Position numbers and translations under genes: made by a program. This document shows, in pieces, positions 1-8,570 of a DNA stretch of 27,579 bases. Source of the stretch: CAZKYP01 sp964556885 (GTDB lineage Bacteria > Planctomycetota > Phycisphaerae > Sedimentisphaerales > Anaerobacaceae); NCBI GenBank assembly GCA_964556885.1, contig CAZKYP010000018.1:1-27579 (forward strand), given 5' to 3'. The notes beneath the pieces are model-generated. The model was not told the origin of the DNA. It did not search any database and worked only from the letters and a program-made list of their open reading frames with translations. Within the stretch, counting starts at the first letter, position 1. Each line of letters opens with the position of its first letter.

Positions 1-1
1 C

Positions 2-1270
2 GGCCTTATCACATGGATGCACACATTCTCACCGGCGAAAATGTGGATAAAAGGTCTAAAGGCCCTAACAAAACCAATCGTGCATCTTCATACCCAGTTT
101 AACCGTGACATCCCCTGGGCCACAATCGACATGGACTTTATGAACTTGAATCAGTCCGCACACGGCGGCCGCGAGTACGGATTCATCCTCAGTCGCATGC
201 GTAAGGACAGGAAAGTCGTCGTCGGCCATTGGCAGCAAGATTCTGTACAGAAAAAGCTGGGAGTATGGATGCGGGCCGCGGCCGCATGGCACGACTGGCA
301 AAACGGCAAAGTTGCACGTTTCGGCGACAACATGCGTGAAGTTGCCGTTACCGAAGGTGACAAGGTCGAAGCACAAATTCGCCTGGGTTATTCCGTTTCC
401 GGTTACGGCGTCGGTGATCTCGTTGCCAAAGTCAATTCCGTTACCGACGCTCAGATAAAAGCACTCATAAAACAATATAAAGACGAATATAAAATCCCCA
501 AGCTCAATGAAAAAGCCGTTCGCGAAGCAGCGAAAATCGAACTCGGCATGAGAGCATTCCTCGAAGAAGGCGGATTTACGGCCTTTACTACAACATTCGA
601 AGACCTTCACGGCCTGATTCAGTTGCCCGGTCTGGCGGTTCAGCGTCTTATGGCCGACGGATACGGATTCGGAGCCGAAGGTGACTGGAAAACGTCCGCA
701 CTCGTCCGTGCGATGAAGGTCATGGCCGCAGGTCTTAAGGGCGGAACCTCATTTATGGAAGACTATACCTACCACCTGGACCCTGAAAGAAGCATGGTCC
801 TCGGAGCTCACATGCTCGAAGTATGTCCCTCCATTGCCGAAGGAGATGTGAAGCTGGAAGTTCATCCGCTTGGAATCGGCGGGAAGGCCGACCCGGCACG
901 TCTCGTATTCAACACCGCAACAGGCTGCGGCGTCAATGCGTCTATGCTCGATATGGGCAACCGCTTCCGCCTGCTGGTAAATCCGTGCGATGTGGTCCCG
1001 CCGAATGAAGACCTGCCGAAACTACCGGTAGCACGGGTCGTCTGGATTCCGAAGCCTAATCTGGAAATCGCGGCTGGAGCATGGATTCATGCCGGCGGTG
1101 CGCATCACACCGGTTTCAGCATGGCAATAACCGAAGAGTGCCTCGAAGACTTCGCCGTAATGGCGGGCATCGAATACCTGCTCATCGACGACAAGACCAC
1201 GATCCGCGAATTTAAGAATGAAATCCGCTGGAACGATGTGTATTATATGATCGCCAACAGCGTATTCTAA
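2..1270 (+). CDS. araA: L-arabinose isomerase, 5'-truncated by window edge
   Basis: The product converts L-arabinose to L-ribulose in the cytoplasm, the first step of arabinose catabolism, in a Mn-dependent reaction. The reading frame is open from base 2, so the start lies outside the window; about 422 residues are visible, compared with about 500 in the E. coli enzyme. Family segments are seen in order: HTFSPAKMWI, a FMNLNQSAHGGREYGFI stretch, RFGDNMREVAVTEGDKV, FTTTFEDLHGL-QLPGLAVQRLM, GTSFMEDYTYH and HMLEVCPSI (the two metal-ligand glutamates), EVHPLGIGGKADPARL (ligand histidine) and GGAHHTGF (second histidine). All expected metal ligands are present, so the enzyme should be functional. 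No other arabinose gene is visible. The gene is followed by a hairpin cluster. The family assignment is very secure. Confidence 0.97.
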   Translation, partial: GLITWMHTFSPAKMWIKGLKALTKPIVHLHTQFNRDIPWATIDMDFMNLNQSAHGGREYGFILSRMRKDRKVVVGHWQQDSVQKKLGVWMRAAAAWHDWQNGKVARFGDNMREVAVTEGDKVEAQIRLGYSVSGYGVGDLVAKVNSVTDAQIKALIKQYKDEYKIPKLNEKAVREAAKIELGMRAFLEEGGFTAFTTTFEDLHGLIQLPGLAVQRLMADGYGFGAEGDWKTSALVRAMKVMAAGLKGGTSFMEDYTYHLDPERSMVLGAHMLEVCPSIAEGDVKLEVHPLGIGGKADPARLVFNTATGCGVNASMLDMGNRFRLLVNPCDVVPPNEDLPKLPVARVVWIPKPNLEIAAGAWIHAGGAHHTGFSMAITEECLEDFAVMAGIEYLLIDDKTTIREFKNEIRWNDVYYMIANSVF

Positions 1271-1284
1271 TCTCGAAGAGCGTG

Positions 1285-1352
1285 TCGCGGGCATCCCCTC
1301 GGCAAGCTCGGGGGCAGGCTTTGCCCGCGATTCGAGGGCGTGACGCCCTCGA
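1285..1352. repeat. REP-like cluster of GC-rich hairpins
   Basis: Two perfect inverted repeats lie side by side after araA. The first has arms 1285-1293 and 1322-1330 (9 bp, enclosing a further imperfect C-rich/G-rich pairing). The second has arms 1332-1340 and 1344-1352 (9 bp, 3-base loop). Neither is followed by a T-run, so this is not a classic terminator. It looks like a dispersed intergenic palindromic repeat that could also stabilise the araA mRNA 3' end. Confidence 0.7.
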
Positions 1353-1387
1353 CACTAAAAGTCTATTAAAGTGATTGAGAGGTCATT

Positions 1388-1495
1388 ATGGGGAAGGTCT
1401 GTACCGTTACAGCAGTATTCGTTTTGATTTTTCAGTGCATAGTTTTTGCCGATGTAAAGGACCCGGCGATGAAGGCACTTGAGGTAAATAAATAA
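1388..1495 (+). CDS. Very short putative secreted peptide, possibly a gene remnant
   Basis: A 35-codon frame starts with ATG 5 bases after GAGAGG. It encodes a hydrophobic leader (VTAVFVLIFQCIVFAD) that looks like a signal peptide, then only about 16 residues ending in ALEVNK. No family is recognised. It could be a small secreted peptide, or the surviving 5' end of a secreted-protein gene whose body was lost. Stop codons follow at once (TAA, then TAG). Confidence 0.3.
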   Translation: MGKVCTVTAVFVLIFQCIVFADVKDPAMKALEVNK

Positions 1496-1582
1496 TAGTG
1501 ACAGGGCTCGTTTCCGAAGTTATAGAAAAGCTGCTGTCAAATGATTGGGATTAGGAATGTTAACTTTACAATGAAGCAATGA

Positions 1583-1653
1583 AGCGGGTGAAGGGAATCG
1601 GACCCTCATAACTGGCTTGGGAAGCCAGTGCATTACCACTATGCTACACCCGC
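1583..1653 (-). tRNA. tRNA-Gly (anticodon CCC)
   Basis: On the minus strand a full cloverleaf can be drawn. The 7-bp acceptor is GCGGGTG with CACCCGC and discriminator U. The anticodon stem is CTGGC/GCCAG with loop TTCCCAA, giving anticodon CCC at plus positions 1619-1621. The T arm is GAGGG/CCCTT with a 7-base loop. The 3' CCA is not encoded. The anticodon reads GGG glycine codons. Confidence 0.95.
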
Positions 1654-1738
1654 AAATGCGGCTTAATTCTTTCAGCAGTTAAATTATATATTTCCCCGAC
1701 TTTTGTCAAGAGATTTGTCAGGTTGGCAAATAACAAAA

Positions 1739-1776
1739 GATGAATGAGAATCCTAAATATGAGATTCTCATTCATC
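1739..1776 (-). terminator. Rho-independent terminator of the large beta-helix gene
   Basis: A perfect 14-bp inverted repeat (1739-1752 with 1763-1776, 10-base loop) is followed on the minus strand by a TTTTGTTATTT tract. It lies about 30 bp past the stop codon of the gene ending at 1805 and also shields the tRNA-Gly from read-through. Confidence 0.85.
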
Positions 1777-1804
1777 CTGTTACTAATAAAGTATCCAAAA
1801 ATGT

Positions 1805-4800
1805 TTACTGAGATTTACTGGCCTGGGCCGTTCCGCCGTATGCTCCTATATTAATTACAGAACCATTCGGACTGGGCTCCATTCCAACATCACTTGCCGG
1901 ATCACCAGCATCGATACAAAGACTGGTTTCCTCGTCCTGTACCCAAGTCCGGCCGACCGGATCCCAACGACCAGTCTGTGACTTTAGATGGTAATCTCCG
2001 TTCACATAGTCTGCAAACAACGGATCAACATCGATATTGCCGCTACCGGGCCATGTGCCCTGAACATCACTATAGTCGATCGCGGCGGAAATCACATCTA
2101 TCTGAACATTATCAGTGTTGCTTCCATTGAAATATACGATGGAGTTACTTATAGTCGTACTGCCGCCCCAGACACCCTGCCGCAAATTACCGGCAACAGT
2201 ACAGTTTATTAATGTAGCTGAATTCGGCACACGCGCCGGTAATTGATACAGCTCGATACCAGCCCCGGTATTTTCGGCGATGATGCAATTTGTAGGTGTT
2301 ACACTGCTGACATTCCATAACTTTATGCCGGAATTGCGATTACCTTTTATGACACAATTATTAATCACAGGCCCCACACCGTTAGTACCATATAGACCGG
2401 AATTGCCGCCGGTAATCGTCAAGCCCGCAAGAACACATCCCGCATCTACCCGGCCGGAGAAACTGACAACCGGATTTTCTCCGTCGCCGTGAATGACCGT
2501 AGCCGCTGTAACATCCGGATCATCAGGATTGACCGACCTGAGTATCAGATTCTTGGAAGATATTACGATGTTTTCATAATAGGTTCCTTCTCTAAGAACT
2601 ATCTCGTCGCCAATAGCGGCCTCATCAACAGCATCCTGAATGTAGCCGTATTTCTTACCGGTGTTCAGGTTCGTAACCGGCAAAGACAAATTCAGCCCGG
2701 TCACCAATTTCGGGTCTGCAAAGATAGTAGAACCGTACGCATCGCGTGCTTTAACAGTCCACCAGGTCTGTTCGAAAGGTAATGAAGTTATTACTTCTGC
2801 AGGTGGAGCCGGGGTGTCACTGACAACCATATAATCCTGAACGCGATGCGGGTCCGAGCCGAACAGAAGCTGATAGCCGACGGCATTTTCACTTATTTCA
2901 GAAGTCAACACCGCTCCACTGGGATCACCGACATCGACCGGTCCGACAAGCGTAACCGGCTCAGGGAGTCTGGCGGGAAAATTCGCCTCATCGAAAAACT
3001 GCATTTCACCGTCAGTTCCACCTTCCCAGTGGAATCTGTAAATTTCCTGCAGCGGCGTCTTTGCTAATTGCAGGTTTTTACCCGGACCGAATACCGACCA
3101 GAAAGAACCGGCAATAAGCCCACCGTTAAAATCATTCATACTCGGACTCGTAAGAGAGCTCTTATACCACGAAGGAGGATAACCGTGGTTGTTAAGAGCG
3201 ACCTGGACATTCAAAATACCCGGATAAAACATCGGTCCGGTTCCCTCATACGTATCCATCCAGCATTGCTCTCCGTCGACATCGCTTTCCAAAAGATTCA
3301 AAATGCTCTCTGAATAATCCCTGCAGCGTCCATCCAGAAATGTCACCCTGTTGACGTTAAATCTCGGGTCTTTATAGGTCAGGTTCATGCGAATTGCAAC
3401 ATCTATGCAAGGCTGGCCGCCGGTACTGTGGCCGGCCGTTTGAATCTTCTGATTATAGTTCGGAGCCACCTCATAAAGATACCGGACAAGCATATCACCG
3501 TACCTGTAATACGTCCGCCCCGCCTCGGTCGGGTCCGGCTGATAAGAAAAACTCAGAATATTGACCACTTTACTCCATTCACTGTCACTCCACGAGCCGC
3601 TTCCGGTTATGCAGTCTCCGCCGCCGAAATAAACAAACGTCGGTTTGTTTGGATCGAAAGGTCCACTTTCCCGGCTATAGGTAGTTCTTTCGAAATATGG
3701 GAATATTCTGACCTCGGCGATTTCCGGCAGGCTTTGGTACTGCCCGTCATAAACAACAAGCTGGAACTCGCAGATTTGAAGTTCATCGGTCTGAATAAAG
3801 CCGCTGATTGTCGGCGTAGCTGTATTCGAATCGGCAATCACAAGCGTCGGGCCGGAAATTTGTTCCCACGCATATAGCAGCTCGCCGGAATTGTCCGGGT
3901 CGTACGAGGCGGTCCCGTCAAGTGTCACAACCTCTTCCGAGGCGTAAACAGGCAGGCCGGTAACAGCCACCGGTATATGACTCAAACCTATAAGTATTGT
4001 AATATCATCGGTTTCACTATCTAATTTTCCGTCACTGACCGACAACGAAAAATTGTAGACTCCGTAATCGGACGGCTTAAATGTCGCCACCTGACTATCG
4101 GCACCATCAATATCTACCGATGCCCCGGCCGTCTGTGTCCATTCATAAATTAGATCCTGATTACCGTCTGGATCATACGAACTGCCCGCATCGAGGGTGA
4201 TATAGTCGGGTATCTCATCGAGTGTCTGGTCGTCACCGGCCACAGCAACAGGCCTGAGGTTGCCGCTAAACTCGGCGGCCCCGATATCTACTCTACCATA
4301 AATAAGCCTGTCATTTCCGTACATATCTTTCTCGCCGGCCTGGACGATGCAGTTCGGGTCACCTGCGTTTATGCAGGGAGAATCCATTTGTAAACGAAAA
4401 TCATTAGACTGTATGTTGACCAACATCGGATCCTGGTAAATATTGTTGCGAGCATCCCTTGTTTTGGTTTCCGGCTTGTATATATTATCTATGCCGTCCC
4501 AAATACTGTTAAATTCAATCCGGTCCTCGGGTATCGAACCTTCCCTGTATATACTGTCAGTACCGCGAGCATTGCCGATTACATTGCTTAATGCTATACA
4601 GGGTCCATATTCAGTATAAGAAGCAAAATATATATTACCGCCCGAATCAGAAGCATAATTGTTGACGATAGTGTTGTTTATTATGCTGCCTGCCAGCAAA
4701 AGAACTCCACCGCCAACCATAGCTGAATTGTCATATATCAGGTTATTAGTAATATTGGCATTTTCCAGACCTGCCAATATCCCGCCGCCTATGACCGAAG

Positions 4801-5359
4801 AATTGTCCCTTATTATATTATGAGTAACTATTGCATTCGATCCCAGACAACCGATTCCACCTCCCCAACCTTCTATACCGAGTGTATCAAGAACTTCTTC
4901 GTTGCTGTTGCCTGTGATTAGATTCTTTGTTATAGTCGGCGAAGAAGCCGTACAAAGAATCCCTCCCCCGGCAATAACGGACTCTCTTCCGATAAACTCT
5001 GCTGCCAACAATGTCCCGTATCCGCCGGTGATAGTAAAGCCGCTAATTACTGTTTCCGGAGTCTCACCGTTTGCAAATGTTACTACACTGGACTGACCGT
5101 AACCGTGAATAACAGTAGCGGCCACAACTTCCGGATCATCGGGATTGGTGCTGGTAAGAACAATATTCCTGCCCTGGAAGGTTATATTTTCAAGATATGT
5201 GCCGGGACTAACAATGATAGTATCGCCTTCATTGGCATCATTGATAGCCATCTGTATTGTGGCGTATTGGTCCGGGACCCGAAGAGTGTCCGCCGAAACC
5301 GGTGAATTTGCCAGGATAACCAATAAAATAACAAGATTTAAGATAACCGCCTTACACAT
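1805..5359 (-). CDS. Large secreted beta-helix / PKD / hydrolase-like multidomain protein
   Basis: An exported protein of about 1184 residues. A signal peptide (residues 1-24, ending NSPVSAD) precedes a first right-handed parallel beta-helix (about 30-350, with TIQMAINDANEGDTI, ISGFTITGG and CINAGDPNC motifs). Two PKD-like domains follow (about 370-555; DAGSSYDPDG, DGTASYDPD). Next is a region (about 570-780) with a GHSTGG nucleophile-elbow motif near residue 642, then a fibronectin-III-like stretch (about 806-895) and a second beta-helix (from about 903) ending with CIDAGDPASD. The start is the ATG at 5357-5359: AAAGGAG lies just upstream, while a longer reading from a TTG at 5374 would place that Shine-Dalgarno inside the gene. 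The beta-helix parts suggest binding or cleavage of polysaccharide at the cell surface, and the GHSTGG motif suggests an alpha/beta-hydrolase domain. Enzymatic function is unproven. A terminator follows. Confidence 0.85.
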   Translation of the reverse strand: MCKAVILNLVILLVILANSPVSADTLRVPDQYATIQMAINDANEGDTIIVSPGTYLENITFQGRNIVLTSTNPDDPEVVAATVIHGYGQSSVVTFANGETPETVISGFTITGGYGTLLAAEFIGRESVIAGGGILCTASSPTITKNLITGNSNEEVLDTLGIEGWGGGIGCLGSNAIVTHNIIRDNSSVIGGGILAGLENANITNNLIYDNSAMVGGGVLLLAGSIINNTIVNNYASDSGGNIYFASYTEYGPCIALSNVIGNARGTDSIYREGSIPEDRIEFNSIWDGIDNIYKPETKTRDARNNIYQDPMLVNIQSNDFRLQMDSPCINAGDPNCIVQAGEKDMYGNDRLIYGRVDIGAAEFSGNLRPVAVAGDDQTLDEIPDYITLDAGSSYDPDGNQDLIYEWTQTAGASVDIDGADSQVATFKPSDYGVYNFSLSVSDGKLDSETDDITILIGLSHIPVAVTGLPVYASEEVVTLDGTASYDPDNSGELLYAWEQISGPTLVIADSNTATPTISGFIQTDELQICEFQLVVYDGQYQSLPEIAEVRIFPYFERTTYSRESGPFDPNKPTFVYFGGGDCITGSGSWSDSEWSKVVNILSFSYQPDPTEAGRTYYRYGDMLVRYLYEVAPNYNQKIQTAGHSTGGQPCIDVAIRMNLTYKDPRFNVNRVTFLDGRCRDYSESILNLLESDVDGEQCWMDTYEGTGPMFYPGILNVQVALNNHGYPPSWYKSSLTSPSMNDFNGGLIAGSFWSVFGPGKNLQLAKTPLQEIYRFHWEGGTDGEMQFFDEANFPARLPEPVTLVGPVDVGDPSGAVLTSEISENAVGYQLLFGSDPHRVQDYMVVSDTPAPPAEVITSLPFEQTWWTVKARDAYGSTIFADPKLVTGLNLSLPVTNLNTGKKYGYIQDAVDEAAIGDEIVLREGTYYENIVISSKNLILRSVNPDDPDVTAATVIHGDGENPVVSFSGRVDAGCVLAGLTITGGNSGLYGTNGVGPVINNCVIKGNRNSGIKLWNVSSVTPTNCIIAENTGAGIELYQLPARVPNSATLINCTVAGNLRQGVWGGSTTISNSIVYFNGSNTDNVQIDVISAAIDYSDVQGTWPGSGNIDVDPLFADYVNGDYHLKSQTGRWDPVGRTWVQDEETSLCIDAGDPASDVGMEPSPNGSVINIGAYGGTAQASKSQ

Positions 5360-5374
5360 TTTTTCTCCTTTCAA

Positions 5375-6047
5375 CCAGGCTTTTTTAACAAAGCTTATGA
5401 TACATTTTGATGTTGAATGTAGACAGCAGATTTAATACGACTTGGATTGAAGCTGCCTCCGAATCTTAGCTGCTATATTATACCCTAAAACACCTCCAAT
5501 TCTATTAAAATACAGATACTTGAACTATTATTAGGCACTCTTGCAAAACTTCACTTATCAAAACATAAGTTTCCTACAAAAAAGTTACCATTTTGTTACA
5601 GTTTCATCTTTTTTTTGTGATTTTCACCGGAAAGTTAAAAATCACCCGAAATCCGTCTCAAATATCAATTCAAGCAGTTACTTATAAAACGCTTTTAACA
5701 CACTTATGTGTCGCAAAATATTCACAATTATTACAAAATTATCCGATTCCAGCGAAATTACCGGTTCACAGGAACACACACACTCAAACTCACATCCTGT
5801 ATCATTGGTTTCTTTTCCATTGATACAGTGATAGACTTGTTCAGTTTACGACAGGAAAATAAAAAAAATCGGTCTTTACCACCACAAATTCCCGGATTTA
5901 CTTTGTTTCGAAGCCGCAAAGTCTGTCCCATAATACACTTTGTCTGCTAAAGTCCGTATCTATATGGGTCGATAATGGGAATAAGATACGCTGTGCATAG
6001 ATGGTCTACGTCTAACATTGGGGGATAAAAGGTGATAGTGTAGTAAT
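5375..6047. other. Long intergenic region between divergent genes
   Basis: About 670 bp separate the beta-helix gene (minus) from the prepilin gene (plus) and must hold both promoters. A TATAAT-like -10 for the minus gene is seen at 5477-5482, without a good -35. An inverted repeat, CTGTATCA (5797-5804) with TGATACAG (5821-5828), lies about 220 bp before the prepilin. It has no T-run, so it is more likely an operator or RNA fold than a terminator. Short open frames here look random. Confidence 0.5.
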
Positions 6048-6497
6048 ATGAGAAGAGGATTTTCACTCGTAGAATTGATTATCGTAGTAGCCATTTTAGG
6101 AATAATGGCGGCTATAGTAGTACCACAATTTCAGAACAATTCCGTCGAAGCGAAGGTGGCTGTTGCCAAGGAAGGTCTGCGCATACTACGGAGCTCCATC
6201 GAAGTATATGCGGCCCAGCATGGGGGCGTACCTCCGGGTTATGAAAACGACAATCCGCAGACTACTCCGACTTATGAAAATTTCGTTGACCAGCTCGTAA
6301 CCGACAACAGCTACATGACGAAAATGCCAAAGAATCCCTTCAATGATCTCCAAAAAGTCCACATGATCGGAAACAACGATACGTTTCCACAAAGTCCCGT
6401 CGACGGATACGGATGGATTTATCAGCCCGCCACCAAAACAATCAGATTAAACTGGCCGGGTACAGATTTGGAAGGAATGCTCTACCTGAACTACTGA
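6048..6497 (+). CDS. Type II secretion / type IV prepilin-like protein (GspG-like)
   Basis: The 149-residue product has a class III signal sequence, MRRG followed by FSLVELIIVVAILGIMAAIV. Prepilin peptidase should cut after Gly4 and methylate Phe+1, and Glu+5 is present. The hydrophobic helix 1 is followed by a pseudopilin-type globular domain (EAKVAVAKEGLRILRSSIEVYAAQHGG; PKNPFND; VDGYGWIYQP). It resembles the major pseudopilin GspG family that Planctomycetota carry as isolated copies. No secretion ATPase or prepilin peptidase is next to it, so it probably works with machinery encoded elsewhere. The upstream RBS is weak (GGGGATAAAAGG). Its end faces the end of the next gene with a 7-bp gap. 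Confidence 0.9.
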   Translation: MRRGFSLVELIIVVAILGIMAAIVVPQFQNNSVEAKVAVAKEGLRILRSSIEVYAAQHGGVPPGYENDNPQTTPTYENFVDQLVTDNSYMTKMPKNPFNDLQKVHMIGNNDTFPQSPVDGYGWIYQPATKTIRLNWPGTDLEGMLYLNY

Positions 6498-6504
6498 TTA
6501 TCAG

Positions 6505-7083
6505 TCATGGCTCCGTCACCTTCTGGAAAATCAGGCTCTCCCTCGGATTATCGTTCGGATCGGAAGGAAGTGCGTAATTATGATACTTGCCGGTATCGGC
6601 GACATATTCAGGATAGCTGAATCGGTCGGCCCACCATAACCTGCCGTCCGGGGAAACCGAACCAACAAAAATATCATGGGTCTTCCCTTTCACGATATTG
6701 TCACCAAGCTCTGCACGGAAATGTTCGATTACTATTTCAACAATCAGTTTGCGCTGCTGGTGTATGTACTCGACGGTCCATTTTCCCGGTACAAATGTCC
6801 CTCTGCCGCCGAGTATCATCGGCACGGTTGTCGTCTCCCCCGGCTTTACCTTCACCCTGCCGAGACTGATGACCGCCGACGATATGGAGCCGTCCCGCTC
6901 AAAAACAAATTCCCATCCGCCGTCGTTCGCTTTCCATGTCCCGACTATCTGCGGCGGGAATTGCCCGTCACCGTCGACGATGACTTCGACACTGTTTTTC
7001 CTCTCGCCAAAATTCGAGCAGCCGACGAGCAACATAAACACAAGACAACATAAGAATAATGTCACTAACCGTCTCATGTACAT
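6505..7083 (-). CDS. Putative lipoprotein of unknown function
   Basis: A 192-residue protein with a lipoprotein signal: a hydrophobic leader and a lipobox LLVGC (Cys22), predicting lipidation and membrane anchoring. The mature part (IVGTWKANDGGWEFVFERDG ... PDGRLWWADRFSYPEY) is rich in beta-strand patterns and has a lipocalin-like GTW start, but I cannot assign a named family. An in-frame ATG two codons in (MRRLVTLF) is an equally good start, and no strong Shine-Dalgarno decides between them. A TTGACA (minus strand, 7141-7146) lies about 60 bp upstream but has no convincing -10. Confidence 0.75.
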   Translation of the reverse strand: MYMRRLVTLFLCCLVFMLLVGCSNFGERKNSVEVIVDGDGQFPPQIVGTWKANDGGWEFVFERDGSISSAVISLGRVKVKPGETTTVPMILGGRGTFVPGKWTVEYIHQQRKLIVEIVIEHFRAELGDNIVKGKTHDIFVGSVSPDGRLWWADRFSYPEYVADTGKYHNYALPSDPNDNPRESLIFQKVTEP

Positions 7084-7198
7084 GATTCCGTTCTATCAAC
7101 AATAACTCAATGTCGATCATCTTTATCTTCAAAAGTACGATGTCAATGGAAGATTAAAGAATTTTATAAAACCACCCCATTATCGGCAAGACAAAAGA

Positions 7199-7224
7199 AG
7201 AGGCAGGCCCTTAAACCTGCCTCT
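7199..7224 (-). terminator. Rho-independent terminator of the dockerin-like gene
   Basis: A perfect 9-bp inverted repeat (7199-7207 with 7216-7224, 8-base loop) is followed on the minus strand by a T-rich tract TCTTTTGTCTT. It sits 30 bp past the stop codon of the gene ending at 7254. Confidence 0.85.
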
Positions 7225-7253
7225 CTAATTATATCAATACTTCTGAAAGAGTA

Positions 7254-8144
7254 TTATGGGCAATCAGGAGCCGGACCATCCGCAATCTGCCAATTGGCAA
7301 TCAGGATGTCAAGATCATTCGTCGAAACGCGATACCCGCTCTGCGCCCTGTGATCGAAGTCGGCACAAATCTGATTACCGGTCAATGCACTCAGCGGCTT
7401 GTTCCACGCAGAAATCAGGATGTCAAGGTCGTTCGTCGAGACCCAGTATTTGCTGCTGCTCTGGGAATTGCCGTCCGCATCACCATGGCACTGCCGGGGA
7501 TTAACGCTGCGAAGCCAGCATGAGGGCCTGCCAACCGCTTCCCACTGGCTGCGCTGCACACTGCTAAGGGCTGAAAAAGCACTGGCACTGACGGCGCCGC
7601 TAACCGGTCTTTCCGTTGCACCACCTAAAACAACCGTCGCTTCGGAACCATCCTCAAGGACAACGTTGCCGCGGATCGCATTTGTCGTAACACTTATTAA
7701 ACATTCTTCACTGCATGTGATCGTGCAAAGCCTGCCGGCCAGTGCCGGGGCATTTGCATCATATAGTGAACCCATCTCGATGGTAATACCGTTCGAACCA
7801 AGACCTTCCAATGCCCCCGGGTCGTCGGCATTAGCCACAGGCGTATAATCCGCTATATTCCAGTCATCGACTTCACCGGTTTCAGGATTGACCGAAATGA
7901 ACCTGCTGAAGTTGGCCGGGAAAATGCCGTAGCCGCTGTTGTTATCCCCTTTGGGATAATTATCGATGCTGACAATAGCACCGGCGCTAACCGTGATATC
8001 CAAAGCAAATGCCCTGGCCCGCTCGGTCCCTGAATAGTCGATGGCTACCTTCCCATCGCCAAGGTCCGTGGCGGTAATCGTAATATCCGCCCAGACAGGA
8101 GCGGCTAATATGACTATAATTAAGGCAAAAAAGATTTTTTTCAT
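7254..8144 (-). CDS. Secreted cohesin-like protein with C-terminal dockerin-type repeats
   Basis: The 296-residue protein starts with a clear signal peptide (MKKIFFALIIVILAAPVWAD). Residues about 20-170 form a beta-rich domain (ITATDLGDGKVAIDYSG, RAFALDITVSAG) like the cohesin-like domains of planctomycete secreted proteins. The C-terminus has two dockerin-like calcium-binding repeats: GDADGN...VSTNDLDILISAWN (about 220-250) and ADFDH...YRVSTNDLDILIANWQ (about 263-288). Dockerins bind cohesins in cellulosome-type assemblies; in Planctomycetota such tails are widespread and their partners are mostly unknown. The RBS is AGGAAGGAATG just upstream of ATG 8142-8144. A promoter candidate lies at 8212-8240 and a terminator follows the gene. 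Confidence 0.85.
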   Translation of the reverse strand: MKKIFFALIIVILAAPVWADITITATDLGDGKVAIDYSGTERARAFALDITVSAGAIVSIDNYPKGDNNSGYGIFPANFSRFISVNPETGEVDDWNIADYTPVANADDPGALEGLGSNGITIEMGSLYDANAPALAGRLCTITCSEECLISVTTNAIRGNVVLEDGSEATVVLGGATERPVSGAVSASAFSALSSVQRSQWEAVGRPSCWLRSVNPRQCHGDADGNSQSSSKYWVSTNDLDILISAWNKPLSALTGNQICADFDHRAQSGYRVSTNDLDILIANWQIADGPAPDCP

Positions 8145-8211
8145 AGCATCATTCCTTCCTTCTCATAATCTCAGGATTTCAAATCCCGTACAATCTTGGC
8201 CATATCTGCGT

Positions 8212-8240
8212 ATAATAACAGCAATTCGTCCAATTTGCAA
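8212..8240 (-). promoter_or_regulatory. Sigma-70-type promoter candidate for the dockerin-like gene
   Basis: On the minus strand, TTGCAA (8235-8240), a 17-base spacer and TATTAT (8212-8217) lie about 70 bp before the start codon at 8144. The -10 matches 5 of 6 consensus bases and the -35 matches 4 of 6. Confidence 0.5.
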
Positions 8241-8570
8241 ACTCCGATAATATCAAATATAAAGCTCCGGCCACCCGGAAACAACCCTAAAAGCTATTAC
8301 CCTTTCCCTCGTCTTTTCTCTTGTTGTTCAGCAACGAATCATACGTGCCTAAATCCGGCCCAATAAAGACGATGAAGCTTAGCTTAATACTATCAAAAGT
8401 TACATTATTTTTCAAGAAAAAAATGCCAAAATAGACCACAGAACTGCATTTATCATCCTATTTCCCCGCCGCTTGCGTCCGCCGCACACTCCCGCTTTAG
8501 ATAATTAGTTCATTTGTTGATTAGTTAATTAGCCGAATCTTCGATCTTCTATACCCCGTCTTCTGTCCAG

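Noticed and set aside
65..610. Long minus-strand frame inside araA
   Set aside because: It lies antisense to a fully conserved enzyme gene, has no family features and is a by-product of codon usage.
1805..5374. Upstream TTG start for the beta-helix gene
   Set aside because: It would translate through the Shine-Dalgarno AAAGGAG; the ATG at 5359 gives a proper signal peptide at ideal distance.
5870..6010. Possible cyclic-di-GMP riboswitch before the prepilin
   Set aside because: A CCGCAAAG-like segment recalls the motif, but I could not draw the required two-helix junction with its conserved bases.
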